Assembly: GCA_037178855.1 (NCBI GenBank)
Contig: JASJZC010000001.1
Coordinates: 6,200,001-6,264,000 of the forward strand
Length of the DNA stretch: 64,000 nucleotides
Origin: Oscheius sp. JU75
Taxonomy: Eukaryota > Nematoda > Chromadorea > Rhabditida > Rhabditidae
Direction: 5' to 3'
Below the pieces are notes generated by a model that made no database searches, was not told the origin of the DNA, and saw only the letters and a list, made by a program, of their open reading frames with translations. A program made the position numbers and the translations under genes. Each line of letters opens with the position of its first letter. Within the stretch, counting starts at the first letter, position 1. Of this stretch, positions 47,436 to 58,926 are shown in pieces.

Positions 47436-50071
47436 CTAAAGTCTAGAGACGAGTTTAGAAACACAAAACTGGCAGGTGTATGCACACTGGGCCCGCATGA
47501 ACGAGCGCTGCTCCTCGCATACGTTGTGATTTGCTCGGAGCCAGAAGGAGCACGAGTATCTCATGTCTCTACACTCCGGGTCAAGAAACGACGGCGGCTT
47601 GGTCTGCGTATAAAACTCGTGTCGAAATCGGGGTCGGAGAGTCGGAGCAGGGAGAGAGGACGGCATGTCCACTACTTGAGTCGTTGAGAGCTCTGTCGTT
47701 GTGGCCAGTTCCGTGATCTGTTCTTCTTCAGTTGTAGTAGTAGTGGTCGAGGGAGTGGTCGTTGTTCTTGACGCCAACAGTCTCATTCGATCTGAATTTT
47801 TATGATATACTACGGTTGTAAAAGACGTTCCTGTCAAGACAAGTCACATCTAATTCCTCTTCTAGATGTGCTTTTACTCTAATTGTGCAGGAGTTGTGTT
47901 TTGGAGTAAACCTTGGTCTGTTGTGCTTTCGCTTCTTCGCGGGTTACAACAACTACCATGCTTCAATCTGTCTCTGTAAACTTGACCAAAGCTATGTCTG
48001 TCTGTGTCTGTCCCCCTACGTCTCTCGATCTGTCTCACTGCTCCTGCAGAGATTCCTTACATTTTTTTCTCAAGTTGGCAGCGATCCTAGCATCGACCTT
48101 CGTCGTACTTGTAGTCTCCGTAGTCTGTGACGGAGTCGATCGACTGGCCTCCAGTTCCTTTTGCAGGACAGCATTGATGACTTCCTTGACCCCTTCGAAA
48201 GTCTCGACTGCTGTCGGAATAAGCTCCTTTTTGTGAAGAATGAAACCGTTGGAGACTGTAATGGGACCACTATTTTTGTACTTTTTTAGAGACTCACGTT
48301 CCAGCTCAGGTCTCAACTCGACTAGGTAGACGTACTTGATTCCCATAGCCGATTTGGCCCAGTCGTCTGATCCTCCAGCTGCCGGGGCTGAAATATTTGG
48401 TATGAGCCATCAAGGTTCTAAACTGACTCAAAATCTCTGCTCCAGTGCCCATTCTATACTCGGTTCCGTAGATCGAAGCCAATCGGTTAATAGCCTTTCG
48501 AGCTGTCTGTCTCTAAAACCGAAAAACTTCACAACCAAAGTGATCTAAAGTACCAGCTGAGCAACATCTTCCGGGTATGATGCTTCGGCATGACTGTACG
48601 GATAAATCCAGAGCTGGGCATAGGAGTGCAGAGTCACGAAGGCATCAACCCGACCACTAGCTTCTGGGGAGGTGAGGAAGTCCCGGACGGCTCTGAAAGA
48701 TTGCTACAGTTGTTCTGTACTGTTTCGGCATCATAGAATCTCAGCCATATCCACTAGGAAACTGGCATTCGGCCAATAATCTCTCCGATTCTGGCCTGAC
48801 ACCTAGTCTTGTTCTCTTCCATACATTCTAAACTCTCAGACTTGTTCTATTCAGTCTACTCAGGACTATCCAGTAAATTCTTCCCTGTACCGTCTCGTCC
48901 CGCCCAATAACCAAAAGAAGAGATCCCTCTTACCTAGCCTCCGGCTCACTGAACACCTCTTCTCCTGGATAAACATTCGAGCAGGGCTCTTTTGACACTC
49001 CGGACTCGGCCCAATGAAACTCAAAGTTCCTGTTCAAATCCACTCCCTGACAGCACCGCTCTCCTCCCCACACGGACTGCTGACACTTGGCCGGTGAGCG
49101 ATTCTTTCTCCAGAGACGGACCGGGGGCATCGGCGAAGACCTGCTGAACTCATAGCCATCGGGATTGAGACAAGGTATTATGTAAAAGTCGAGAGTGTTC
49201 ACATAGCGAGTTATCTCATCGTGTTTTCCATAGCCGGAGACCAACTTAAAATGTGGTTTCGGGTACGTTAAGACAGAGACTACCTGATTAATGACGTAGA
49301 GAGCCGTGTGACTACTTGCCCACTCTCTGGCATGAATGTTCCCGTCGATCCAGACGGCTCTCTTGGTGTTGCCGTCAGGTCGTGGTCGACCAATCTGTTC
49401 TTTGGATTACTTCACTACTTGACTCTTACCTTTAGTCCCTCAATCGGCTTGCCCTCGTGAGTTGTTCCAATCCTGACTGTCTGTGAAATATTGGAGTAGT
49501 AGAAGGCAATGGTCCTCATGTATTTCAGCATAGTCGCGTAACTGGCATAGTCACCGAAAGGATATTTTGCTGCTCGAAGTTTGCCAACTTTGGAGAGGTC
49601 AGTGTCCGCTGAAAAATAGGTATACAAACTTCTGTGACGACCGGTCAAAATCTAAATTCCAGAGGCTGAAAACTCACGTTCACTGTCCAGGATAGGATCA
49701 TCCTTTAGTCTGCCCTTCAGACTCCCTTTCATCGGTTTTCCCTCATTCCTCCGGATCAACTTCTCCACATCGGGCACAGCTACAGAATACGTTATGTTGT
49801 GAGAGAGTAGTCGCCTGCCAAGAGAGTCAATGTCTCTGGCAGCGATCATGACATCGGCACTGTCACCGGGATGGCTTGCTTCCCGCCAGAAATCCAACTA
49901 AAATTCTGATTGGAGCTCAACCCCCTCACTCACTTTGTACTTGTCATCATGTAAGGCTAATTTATTGAGATAGTTGAGGGCCCGTAGATCTTGAGGTTTG
50001 AGTTTGAGCAAGCTAAATCGTTGTGCTGTAGTCGTCAGGACGAGCAGTGATAGTAGAAGGCCTCGCAGCAT
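47436..50071 (-). CDS. secreted M14 zinc metallocarboxypeptidase with C-terminal ShKT domain, about 611 aa
   Basis: Exons 49934-50071, 49678-49897, 49430-49608, 49284-49394, 48934-49244, 48554-48692, 48428-48512, 48298-48387, 48039-48255 and a last one from about 47781 to 47436. Signal peptide MLRGLLLSLLVLTTTAQ. A propeptide-like N-terminal part precedes the catalytic domain. Zinc ligands: H200 and E203 in IHAREW, H342 in TLHSYAQLWIYPYSH. Substrate-binding NR in VDLNRNF; catalytic Glu418 in VYLVELRPE; PAAGGSDDW is typical. A Ser/Thr-rich linker leads to a six-cysteine ShKT domain, about 567-603, ending CAYTCQFC. This architecture matches nematode enzymes such as SURO-1, linked to body shape. 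The 3' splice site of the last exon has alternatives (47766). Confidence 0.9.
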
Positions 50072-52090
50072 TGTGGCCGCATCCACTCGTCTGAAAAATT
50101 TGCTTTCTCGAAGAAGAGATGGCAACAGAACGGAGGCAATTGACTGTCCGATAATGAGTGGGCAGGAGAAAGTAGCCGACGTCTTTTTGTGGCAGGAGAC
50201 GACTGGTCGAGCGCCACAACTAGCTGCTTAGCCAGCGGGAACGCGTCTTTTTGCCCCCGTCGAAAACTTTTCCTTATTAGACTGTGGAATGGGGCTACTA
50301 AGCAATGGAGAAGAGGTATTATTTGAACTTCACCTAGAGAACCAGAACAAGGTGATTCAATAAAGCTAGAGTTTAGGACAAGAGTTAAGATTCAAATTGT
50401 TACATGATGAGAGTCTATCTGTGTACTTGAGTTCACATATAGCAAACTGTATTTGACTGAAAAGGCGTCCTAAAGATAGAATTTCACGGTGACGGTGACA
50501 TGTTCCAGTTCAGAAATACCATAGCGTGTTCAGTCAGCAGTTCAAGTCAGTTTGTGACTGCGTTGCCGCTCTGGTAAAAGCTTTTGTACACACGGAACGC
50601 CTTTCCTCTAGGCAACTACAAATATCAAAAAAGAAAGTTTTGCTAGTGTAACTCAGAACGAGTATCTAGCAATTAAGAGTAACTAGATCGTTTGAAACAG
50701 CGAGCAATTACAAGTACTTGGAACTGTGCCTAATGGATAGTGCGTACAAAAGAATCAAAAGTATTAAGAATTCCAGAGAGTAGGTTGCAAATTATCAAAT
50801 TGAAACTAATTTACTATAGAAAAATTATATCAGTAGCCTAAAATCATGAAAGAGACCTAAAGTCAGACATTAGTATGGTTTGGCAGAGTTCAACAAGCTG
50901 TGTCGACCCTTGTAAGTTCATTCTATTAAACCAGGATCTAGAAATTTTTTGTTTATGCCTCATAGCCAGTTATAATGTGACAGCAAGTGAGTGGAAAATG
51001 GCTGTCCGTTCGGTAAAAGACTTAGGTTCCTGTTCCGGACAACTTTTTAAGATGATGGTGCATACCTGTAACTGGACTGCTCTACTGCCACTGTTGCCGC
51101 CTTCTTTGAGAAAATCTGAAAACTCGTGGTAGTCTCAAGAGAAAGAAAGGAAAGACACGGATGGATGCCAATCCTGGCCTTTGAGGACCGTAATGGGCGG
51201 TCTCCGGAGAGGGGGCAGTCTGGCAGTTTTTGCCCAAGGCTCCAAGGCCAAAAGCCCGGGGGGGAAGGAAGGAAAGACCTGTACCCTGAAGAGGTGCCAC
51301 AAATCTCGCGGCTGACAGTTTTAGCGCCAGAGGACAAGGAGGGAGACAGATTTCTAAGAAAGATTATCGGAAGAGATCTAAGCAAAAACAATGGCGCAAG
51401 AACTGGCTCTTGTGCCATAGATAAGAGAGTCGGGTTTAGACCTCAAAAGCTTGAGAACCATGACCAAATCCGATTTCACTCTCTCCCCTAAGCGTCTGTC
51501 ACATAAAAGTGATAAATACGGACAGTCTGTGTGTCTCTTTCGACTCTCGATCCGCCCTTGTCCAGTTCTTGAATCCACAATACGATGAAAAGGGCTAAGA
51601 GAACCTTTTCCCTGGTCAATGGCAAATGCCTGTTTATGCTAATCTAGCGTCGAAGGAGCGAGAGAGAAAGATGACTTACGCTACGTGCCCTAGAGAGGGA
51701 GAAAGCCGAAACCGGCTGCTGCTAACGGTCTGCCCCTGGAATTTGTGACGTAGGCAATGGTCACTGCCGTAGCCCTTTTTGGATTCATGCTAGTTTGGAT
51801 GGGCTTCCGGATCCCGTTTCTATCGACTGACTAAGTGAGATAGAGAAAGAGCAAGTGAAATGAGCTCATTTGCTATGAGCCGAAAGAACCGTTAATTGGC
51901 AACAGTTCAAAAAGAAAGAGATCCGGTCAGATCAGCTTCCTGCTAATTGGCGCCATGATCTGATAAAGTTACGTCAAGCTTGCCTAATAGCATGCTACTG
52001 ATTTCCTTCCAAAACTGTTGTTAAAACGCGGAAGCTCCTCATCACCGAGAAGCGTTGAGTACACATCATTAATTGATGTAAAATAAGTGG

Positions 52091-52486
52091 CTAGTTAGCT
52101 TTTTTTGATCTCGCGGCGAAGGACATCTGCCCTGCGGCCGGAAGGCATTCCAAAGTGCGCGAATAAAGAAAAACTGTTTGTCGGCCACCCTCAGCCCCCC
52201 GTGACCAGATGATATGGATATCTTCGGAAGCAAAAAAAACCTGCTCGACCACCTGATCCATGCTTTTTTGCTTCGTTTTTTTCACATGCCATTCATCAGA
52301 ATGATATGGCTTCGCGCCAACTCCCACTGGACGGATTGAAGCTTGAATATTCTTGATCACAGAGACGCAACAATATATCAAAGAAAACTGCGTAGCGGGC
52401 AAGACGAGCAGAAAAAGAAGGAACAGTCGTAAATCGAGAGAGAAAGATAGATGGGATTTTCTGGCGACAATGGCAACATTCGACAT
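52091..52486 (-). CDS. possible single-exon secreted protein, 131 aa, doubtful
   Basis: An open frame with a hydrophobic segment LRLFLLFLLVLPATQFSLIY near the N-terminus and a hydrophilic remainder (KPYHSDEWHVKKTKQK, EDIHIIWSRG). There is no splice context, homology or neighbouring gene to support it. It may be chance. Confidence 0.25.
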   Translation of the reverse strand: MSNVAIVARKSHLSFSLDLRLFLLFLLVLPATQFSLIYCCVSVIKNIQASIRPVGVGAKPYHSDEWHVKKTKQKSMDQVVEQVFFASEDIHIIWSRGAEGGRQTVFLYSRTLECLPAAGQMSFAARSKKAN

Positions 52487-53123
52487 GTGGATTTCTTATT
52501 CAGTTTCTCGCAATGCCTTTCTGATAGATTTGCACTACAGTATACTGGGAGTCGAGTGAATTTGTTTGCTTGGTTTTAAGACTTTAGTGTTGGTAGACTG
52601 ACAGTTTGAAGGAATACGGCTGGTACAGAACCAAAAAACCCGAATGGACAGAACCAGTTAAGTCATACCAATGGAGCAGAAGTTGGCAAATCCAATGAGT
52701 ACAAGAAAGACTCTAGGAAGTATTTGAAGAAGACCGTTCCTTTCAGAAAAAAAGACGTTAACTGTACACTTATTGAAAACAAAGCTGGGTTAGTATGGAA
52801 CGGCTAAATTACGGGATGTCTTAGAGACATCAGAGTCTTTATGCTTCTATTTCCCCTCCAAAATAAACCATTCGATCAGAGTTATCATTCTAGGATGCCA
52901 ACTAACATTCATTAACGAGCAGAGGGTTTGATCCCAACCTAAATCAAGTTTTTCCCGGTTGCGTCATCGAGCCAACTAATCGGATGCCATCCGAAAGATG
53001 CTATCCCGATCATGCTGCCGATCTTTCAGCCAATAGGTTCTTTAAAATCCTAAGACAAAGATAGAGAGTGATAATCGAGGGAAAAGTGAAAAGAAAACAG
53101 CTCGAGTGAAGGGGAAAGTCAGC

Positions 53124-53152
53124 GCGCCGAAGCGGCGCTCTCGGAAGAGAGC
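53124..53152 (+). other. two adjacent perfect GC-rich hairpins
   Basis: GCGCCG-AAG-CGGCGC (53124-53138) directly continues into GCTCTC-GGAA-GAGAGC (53137-53152), the latter with a GNRA-type loop. Intergenic; no function known. Confidence 0.35.
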
Positions 53153-54148
53153 GGGAAGACCCGATCCCGTGTAGCCTTCTCGACTCTCTATCAAGCCGGT
53201 TTTGATATGCTAATAATCACTTAGCTACCAAAACAAGTGGCGGCTAGCTGGTTTAATATTGAACATTTAGCAGACCGTCTTTTGAATGTTTGATGGGTGA
53301 AGGAGTCCTCCAGTCTTCCCTAAAGTGATGCCGTTTCTCAGCCGGAGACCTGTCAAAGTCAGTTCACCAGAGCCTGAAAAATAAATTAAGAACCTGTTAG
53401 CTAATCTCTGAACGTTTATAAAAACGCTCACAATGAGTATCATTATCCGTATGACGGTCTCCCGCTAACGTGAACAGATCTGTCGGGAAAAGTCAGTGAT
53501 AGGTTTTGACCGGATTTGGAAAACGACAGTTTTGAAACAAGATGGGGGATATCAGATTAGAATTGCGGAGTTGATTGTGGGGCACGATGAAGTCATTGCA
53601 GGCAGAGAGTTTCTGAGCAATTTGTGGGAATACCGCTCGTAGAGGGTCAAGGAACTGTAACAGAGTCCTACAATGCAAAAGGACGAGCAATCCCAATGTA
53701 ACAAAGCCACCCAAGATCGAAGAGTACAAGCAAGACCCTGGAGTCTACCCGCAGAGAGTCAGACTATTGCGAACTGATCCTTCAGTGAACAGTCGAGATA
53801 GTCAGCTGGAGCCAAAAGTGGACAAGCTGACCAGTGGTCTCTCCGTCACTTTTGCAAGTTCTCTTCTCTTACCCAGTAACAAAAGAGACGAGCAGCTTTT
53901 ATTGAATTCTGAAAAGACTAGTCTCTTACGCTCCTGGCGAAGAGTTACGCACGCAGTACTCTCTTGAACTGTTTGGCCCTTTTCTAACTCGTTTTGTCAA
54001 CTCTACTCGTGGATAATACTTTGACAGAAAAGGCTACGGAAACTGTCACATGTTATCCCAGATTAGAGTTGACTTGTGTCGCACACGGACGCCTCTTACA
54101 AATTGTAAAAGTAGGATAGTGTTCTTCCAATAAGATATTTAATCAGTA

Positions 54149-54409
54149 CTACAAAGTCAAAGCCAGGGGATCAAAAGGGCTTGGACATCTTACTGATGCT
54201 GTAAGTCGAAGAAAATTTGCACCGCGTTTAACATCTTCATCAGGAGGGTTCTTTTCAACAAAGGAAACGTTGAAATATTGTTCTTTATCACTTATTCTTC
54301 TCCCCAGGTCTTCCCAGTGGCCGCAACGAGCTCCCCCTCCAGCTATCAGCAAGAAGAACAGATAACCGGGTGTCCTTGCCATCGAAGAAGCGCTCTTTTT
54401 CTGTTCCAT
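54149..54409 (-). CDS. possible small secreted protein divergent from the ABC transporter gene, doubtful
   Basis: Single open frame of 86 codons; MARTPGYLFFLLIAGGG could be a signal peptide, followed by RCGHWEDLGRRISDKEQYF and FVEKNPPDEDVKRGANF. A donor-like GTAAGA occurs near the 3' end (about 54192), which suggests either a spliced extension or an accident. It starts 50 bp from the ABC gene on the other strand. No family recognised. Confidence 0.3.
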   Translation of the reverse strand: MEQKKSASSMARTPGYLFFLLIAGGGARCGHWEDLGRRISDKEQYFNVSFVEKNPPDEDVKRGANFLRLTASVRCPSPFDPLALTL

Positions 54410-54459
54410 CGTTTACGAAGACCTCTTTTTGATTTATTCTCTGACAAAAACTTTCCAGA

Positions 54460-57400
54460 ATGTCTAGCAGCATGGCTGTCGGGCGTCTCGGCTGGGGACT
54501 GGCCTTCTCGGCTCTGGACTTTTCCATCTGTTTTCTGGCCTCGGTGCTTCACGCGGATCCTCTCTCTATCAACAATCTGACCTCGCAATTCGCTAATTTT
54601 TCCTGGTTCACAAGGTGAGGACTTTGATCGCGGTGCCTCTCTCCCCCTCACTCTCCCCGATTATGGAGGTATCTGATCGAGTTGCGTCTGCTATCTCTTA
54701 TCGAATTTGTCCTCCAGAACCGATAACATTCAAAAAGGCAAAAGTGTTAGAAGGGGAATCCCTCTATAGGGAGACAGTACATTAAGGTAACAAACAAATT
54801 TTGGGAGCAGATTTGCCCCAATGGCGCAGCGCCAAGTGGCGTGACCAGCGTCTACGAGGTCATGGTTGGACCGCCGAACCTAGAATTTAGTCTTGGCTTG
54901 CCTATTCGTTTTATAGAAATATATAGTAGAAAAAAGAAATCATTTTTGCTATCCCTAGAAAATTTTTTTTAAATTGTAATTGATCTACTTTCATATGTAC
55001 AGTACCCTCGACCTCTACTTCTTATGCTTTATCCGAATTTTCCTGTGGCTCCTTCCCTTCGGAATGCACTCTTCAAAACGGGCTCACCAACTACCAATGC
55101 TGACTCAGGTTTTAATTGTCACTTTTTAGCACAGTTCGTCCTTCAGGTCATTTTCTGTGTTTCCCTCCTCATGTATGCCGCGAGTCCGACCAAACTTCTT
55201 CTTCTGACCGAGAAGCTCAAGCCAGAGGACAAAATGTCCGCCGGAGACACGCTCTTCCTGTTCTGGAACTTCATAGCAGCCGCCATTCTTGACGTCTCTT
55301 GGCGCTACTACTTCTCCAGAACTCCGTCTTCGTATGTTCAGCTGGACGAGTACGATGATGAGGAGGAGCTGGCCCCTAAACAGACCTTCGAGCTCATCTT
55401 CCGCCTGCTTCAGTACTGTAAGAGGGAATGGATCTGGCACTTGTCCGGATTCTCCTGGCTGTTCCTGTACTCTATCACCAGAATCTTTGTGCCGTTCTTC
55501 ACAGGAAAAGTTATCGCTACAGTGGTTGCGACGCATTCCTATCCGGCACTGGCTAATGCCGTCTACGTGATGACCGTCATTTCAATAGTCAGGTGATTAA
55601 CTTTTTGACGAAGCAGAGGGAGGTACTCGCTGGCCCATTAATTTCAATATCTGGTCCTAGAAATCTGAAAGTTTGTCCCTTCAAATCTTCCTTTCAGTGC
55701 CGTCGCTGCCGGATTCCGTGGAGGCTCTTTCGAGTATGCTTATGCCAGAATCAACAGGGCCATCAGACACGACCTCTTCACGGCCCTGGTGCGACAAGAC
55801 GTAGCCTTCTTCGATGCCCACAAGACGGGAGAGATTGCCTCCCGACTCACTGCCGATTGTCAGACAATGTCAGATACTGTGGCCATGAACGTCAACGTCT
55901 TCTTGAGGTATAATACCCTCACATTCTGATAGTAGGGATTTAGAAATACTGTCATGCTTCTGGGATCCATGATCTTCATGATGACTCTCTCATGGCGACT
56001 GTCCTTGATCACTTTCATCCTCGTCCCAATCATTTTTGTTGCGTCGAAGATTTTTGGTACTTACTACGATGTAAGTTATTCATTTTACACGTATTTTCGT
56101 GCCTATAACCTAATGTTCTGCTTAAAGATCCTCTGCAAAATTATAGAACTGATCAAAAGATGAAACTTTGTGGAACACCAAAAAACTGAAAGTTTGCAAT
56201 TTGAGCCGGAAAGTGGCAGTCAATAATGCGATGTTGAAGCCGGTGTTCGTGTCCCGTACCGTCTCACCGAGACATTTCCCGAACCACTGAGACAGTACGG
56301 GCCAGACGTGCCGCCAAATGTGGTCCAATGTCAAGATAGAATTTAGCTATCACTTCTCAAGTCATCTTTCAGTACATTGCTGAGAAGACCCAAAACACCA
56401 TCGCCTTGTCGAATGACGTTGCCGAAGAAGTCATCTCGACCATGAGGACGGTCCGATCCTTTGCCTGCGAGAACGTCGAAGGAGACCGCTTCTACGAGAA
56501 ACTGACAGAAACACTGGATGTCACGAAGAAGAAGGCCATCGCCTACATTGGTTTCCTCTGGGTCTCTGAACTGTTCCAAACTTTCATCATTGTCGCTGTC
56601 CTCTGGTATGGAGGTCATCTGGTACTGCAAGGAAAGATGAAGGCCGACCTCTTGGTCTCGTTTCTCCTGTACCAGATGCAGTTAGGAGACAATCTCAGAC
56701 AGATGGGAGAGGTTTGGACTGGTCTGATGCAGTCGGTCGGTGCCAGTCGAAAAGTCTTTGAATACATCGACCGTCAACCCACTATTCAACATTACGGAAC
56801 CTCCCAACCTCCGACTCTCAAGGGCCGAATCGAGTTCCGGAACGTATACTTTAGCTATCCGACCAGATCCACCCTTCCGATCCTTAGGGTAAGCTTGTCT
56901 TTTGACTTTGAAGGACTCTGTTCAGGACCTCTCATTCACTGTTGAGCCAGGAGAGACTGTCGCCCTGGTCGGTCCCAGTGGCTCAGGAAAGTCGTCATGT
57001 ATCGCCCTGCTGGAAAACTTCTACCAGCCAATTGCCGGTCAGATACTCATTGATGGAATGCCGTTGGAGGACTATGAACATCATTACATTCACAGAAAGG
57101 TATGACAGATACTCTGCGCCGCCTAATTCACGCAATTCTGAAAATTAGACGTGGTTAAAGCACTTGACTGTTGACAGAGAAACCCGATTTCGATCCCAAA
57201 CCGATGCTATTCACTTTGGGTCGCTCTAATTTGTCTTTTCGGCTATCCCAGCTCTTCTTTTTCAATAGATAAACAAACCCTAGCTCCAATTCAGATTGCC
57301 CTCGTCGGTCAGGAACCCGTGCTCTTTGCCCGATCGGTAACCGAGAACATCAGGTACGGAGTCGATGACCGTAGTGAACAGGTAAGATTTCTTCTTTTTT

Positions 57401-57964
57401 TTTTTTTGTAAAAGTCAGCTCCTTTAGGACTGTGTCAATGCTGCCCAACTGGCCAATGCTCACGGTTTCATCATGGACACGACCCATAAATACGAGACGA
57501 ATGTCGGAGAGAAGGGAAGTCAAATGTCCGGCGGGCAGAAGCAGCGCATTGCCATCGCCAGAGCTCTGGTTCGAGAGCCGGCTATTCTGCTGCTCGATGA
57601 GGCCACTTCGGCTCTCGATACCGAGTCGGAACACGTCGTCACTGAAGCCATCAACAAGAATCTGGACGGGAAGAGTGTGATCCTGATTGCGCATCGTCTC
57701 TCGACCGTGGAGAAGGCAGACAAAATCATCGTCATCAACAAGGGACGAATGGAACAGATGGGCACTCATGAGGAGCTGCTGAAACAGCCGGGAACCTATA
57801 GCACATTGGTACAGAGGCAGATGATGGGCGAGCAGAAGAAGAAGCCCATTCCGCAGCCGCTGACTTCCGGATCGAGGGCTGTCAATGTGGGCAGTCAGCA
57901 GGGCACGGCCATGTCTCTTCTCTCGACCTCCTTCAGCCATTCTGGTAGTGTAACCTCTCGCTAA
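54460..57964 (+). CDS. ABC half transporter, ABCB9/TAPL type (HAF-4/HAF-9-like), 785 aa
   Basis: Family members pump peptides into lysosome-related organelles. Exons 54460-54614, 55003-55108, 55147-55592, 55698-55907, 55944-56070, 56373-56888, 56926-57099, 57295-57381, 57428-57964. An extra N-terminal membrane domain ([20 protein letters not shown] and others) precedes the six-helix core ([38 protein letters not shown]). The nucleotide-binding domain has Walker A GPSGSGKS at 536, Q-loop [18 protein letters not shown], signature MSGGQKQR at 640, Walker [14 protein letters not shown] (D664, E665) and H-loop H696. All catalytic residues are present, so it should be active as a dimer. The ATG follows TTTCCAG by one base. 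Which HAF paralogue it is cannot be told by eye. Confidence 0.93.
54823..54890 (+). repeat. tRNA-like remnant in ABC transporter intron 1
   Basis: CCCCAATGGCGCAGCGCC and GTCTACGAGGTCATGGTTGG resemble a degenerate elongator tRNA-Met. The acceptor stem does not pair. Confidence 0.35.
57148..57215 (+). repeat. tRNA-like remnant in ABC transporter intron 7
   Basis: GACGTGGTTAAAGCACTTGA and CGATTTCGATCCCAAACCG are spaced like A and B boxes. No complete cloverleaf. Confidence 0.35.
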
Positions 57965-58680
57965 TTACTGATGATGACTTTGTTGTTGTTTCTCTTTATA
58001 AAGTTTTTGAAGCAACTGCAGAATATTGTCAGCAATCCAGTGAGTACCATTTTTTCTCTTGCAGTCATTTTTGAGAACTATCAAACTGTCCGATCTCAAC
58101 CACAGAACTTACCGCCGTTCTCTCCAAGGCCAGCTTTAGTCCAAAAAGATTTTCAGAGATAAGGAATGGGAGGGAGTCAAGAGTTTGTTTACGGCTGTCA
58201 CGACCTTGTGGACCTGTGCCCTTACCCGGAACAATGAGGATATTGCGGAGAGATGCGGTAAACAGAGGGTAGCCCCCCTAGGAAGGACGGCCAGGATTTG
58301 AATATTTCTCTGTAAGATGAGAGGTGTCAATCATTGCGCATAATTGGGCAGATTCCATTGGAGCCATGACAGCACGTCGTTGACCCCCGATCGTAGCCAC
58401 AAAAAGAGTGCTGGCTTACGCTCGCGTGGACAGTGACCTCCAAAAGTACGCAATTGTGTGCAAAAATGGCGGCTTTCGAAATTGACGAAAACTGGTCAGA
58501 GCTGTAACTGTTTATAGACTTCAGATTCACGAGAAGAGTTCGTAAGCTATCAGTGTCCAGATGAAGGAATCGATGCTTCCAACCTCTTTCAAATTCGTCA
58601 CGTAAATTTGCAAGGTCTGAAGTTGTAAAAATACTTCTTGAAAAGTTTTCGAGGGTTTCATGACAAGACAAAAAGAGTAA

Positions 58681-58750
58681 ACCAGCACGAGAACCGAACC
58701 TGCCCCGTTTTCGAATTTTCAGTCGAAGTACTAACCGACTGAGTCACGAG
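58681..58750 (-). repeat. tRNA-like remnant, minus strand
   Basis: On the minus strand: GTGACTCAGTCGGTTAGTAC (A box), an anticodon-arm-like TTCGA/TCGAA stem, then AGGTTCGGTTCTCG (B box). The best preserved of the family, but the acceptor and T stems do not pair. Confidence 0.5.
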
Positions 58751-58890
58751 AGCAAACTCGCGTGCTCCATTCTGAAAACTTCAACCTTAAGGTAGCTGTC
58801 ACAATGAAGGAGGCTAGTTTCTATTTTTGTCTAGACAAGACTTCTCCAAAAGGATTTCTTTTTCCCGAATGAGTCACACGCAGTTGTTCT

Positions 58891-58895
<5 letters not shown>

Positions 58896-58922
<27 letters not shown>
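58896..58922. repeat. (TC)n microsatellite
   Basis: About 13 uninterrupted CT dinucleotides. Confidence 0.9.

Positions 58923-58926
<4 letters not shown>

Larger units (their letters stand above)
50072..54148. other. gene-poor interval
   Basis: 4 kb with no confident gene. One single-exon candidate (52091-52486, minus) is listed separately. Two adjacent perfect hairpins lie at 53124-53152. The remaining frames (for example 51126-51491 plus and its minus shadow) lack recognisable features. Confidence 0.4.

Noticed and set aside
57350..57940. 196-codon minus-strand frame
   Set aside because: Complete antisense overlap with the ABC transporter nucleotide-binding exon.
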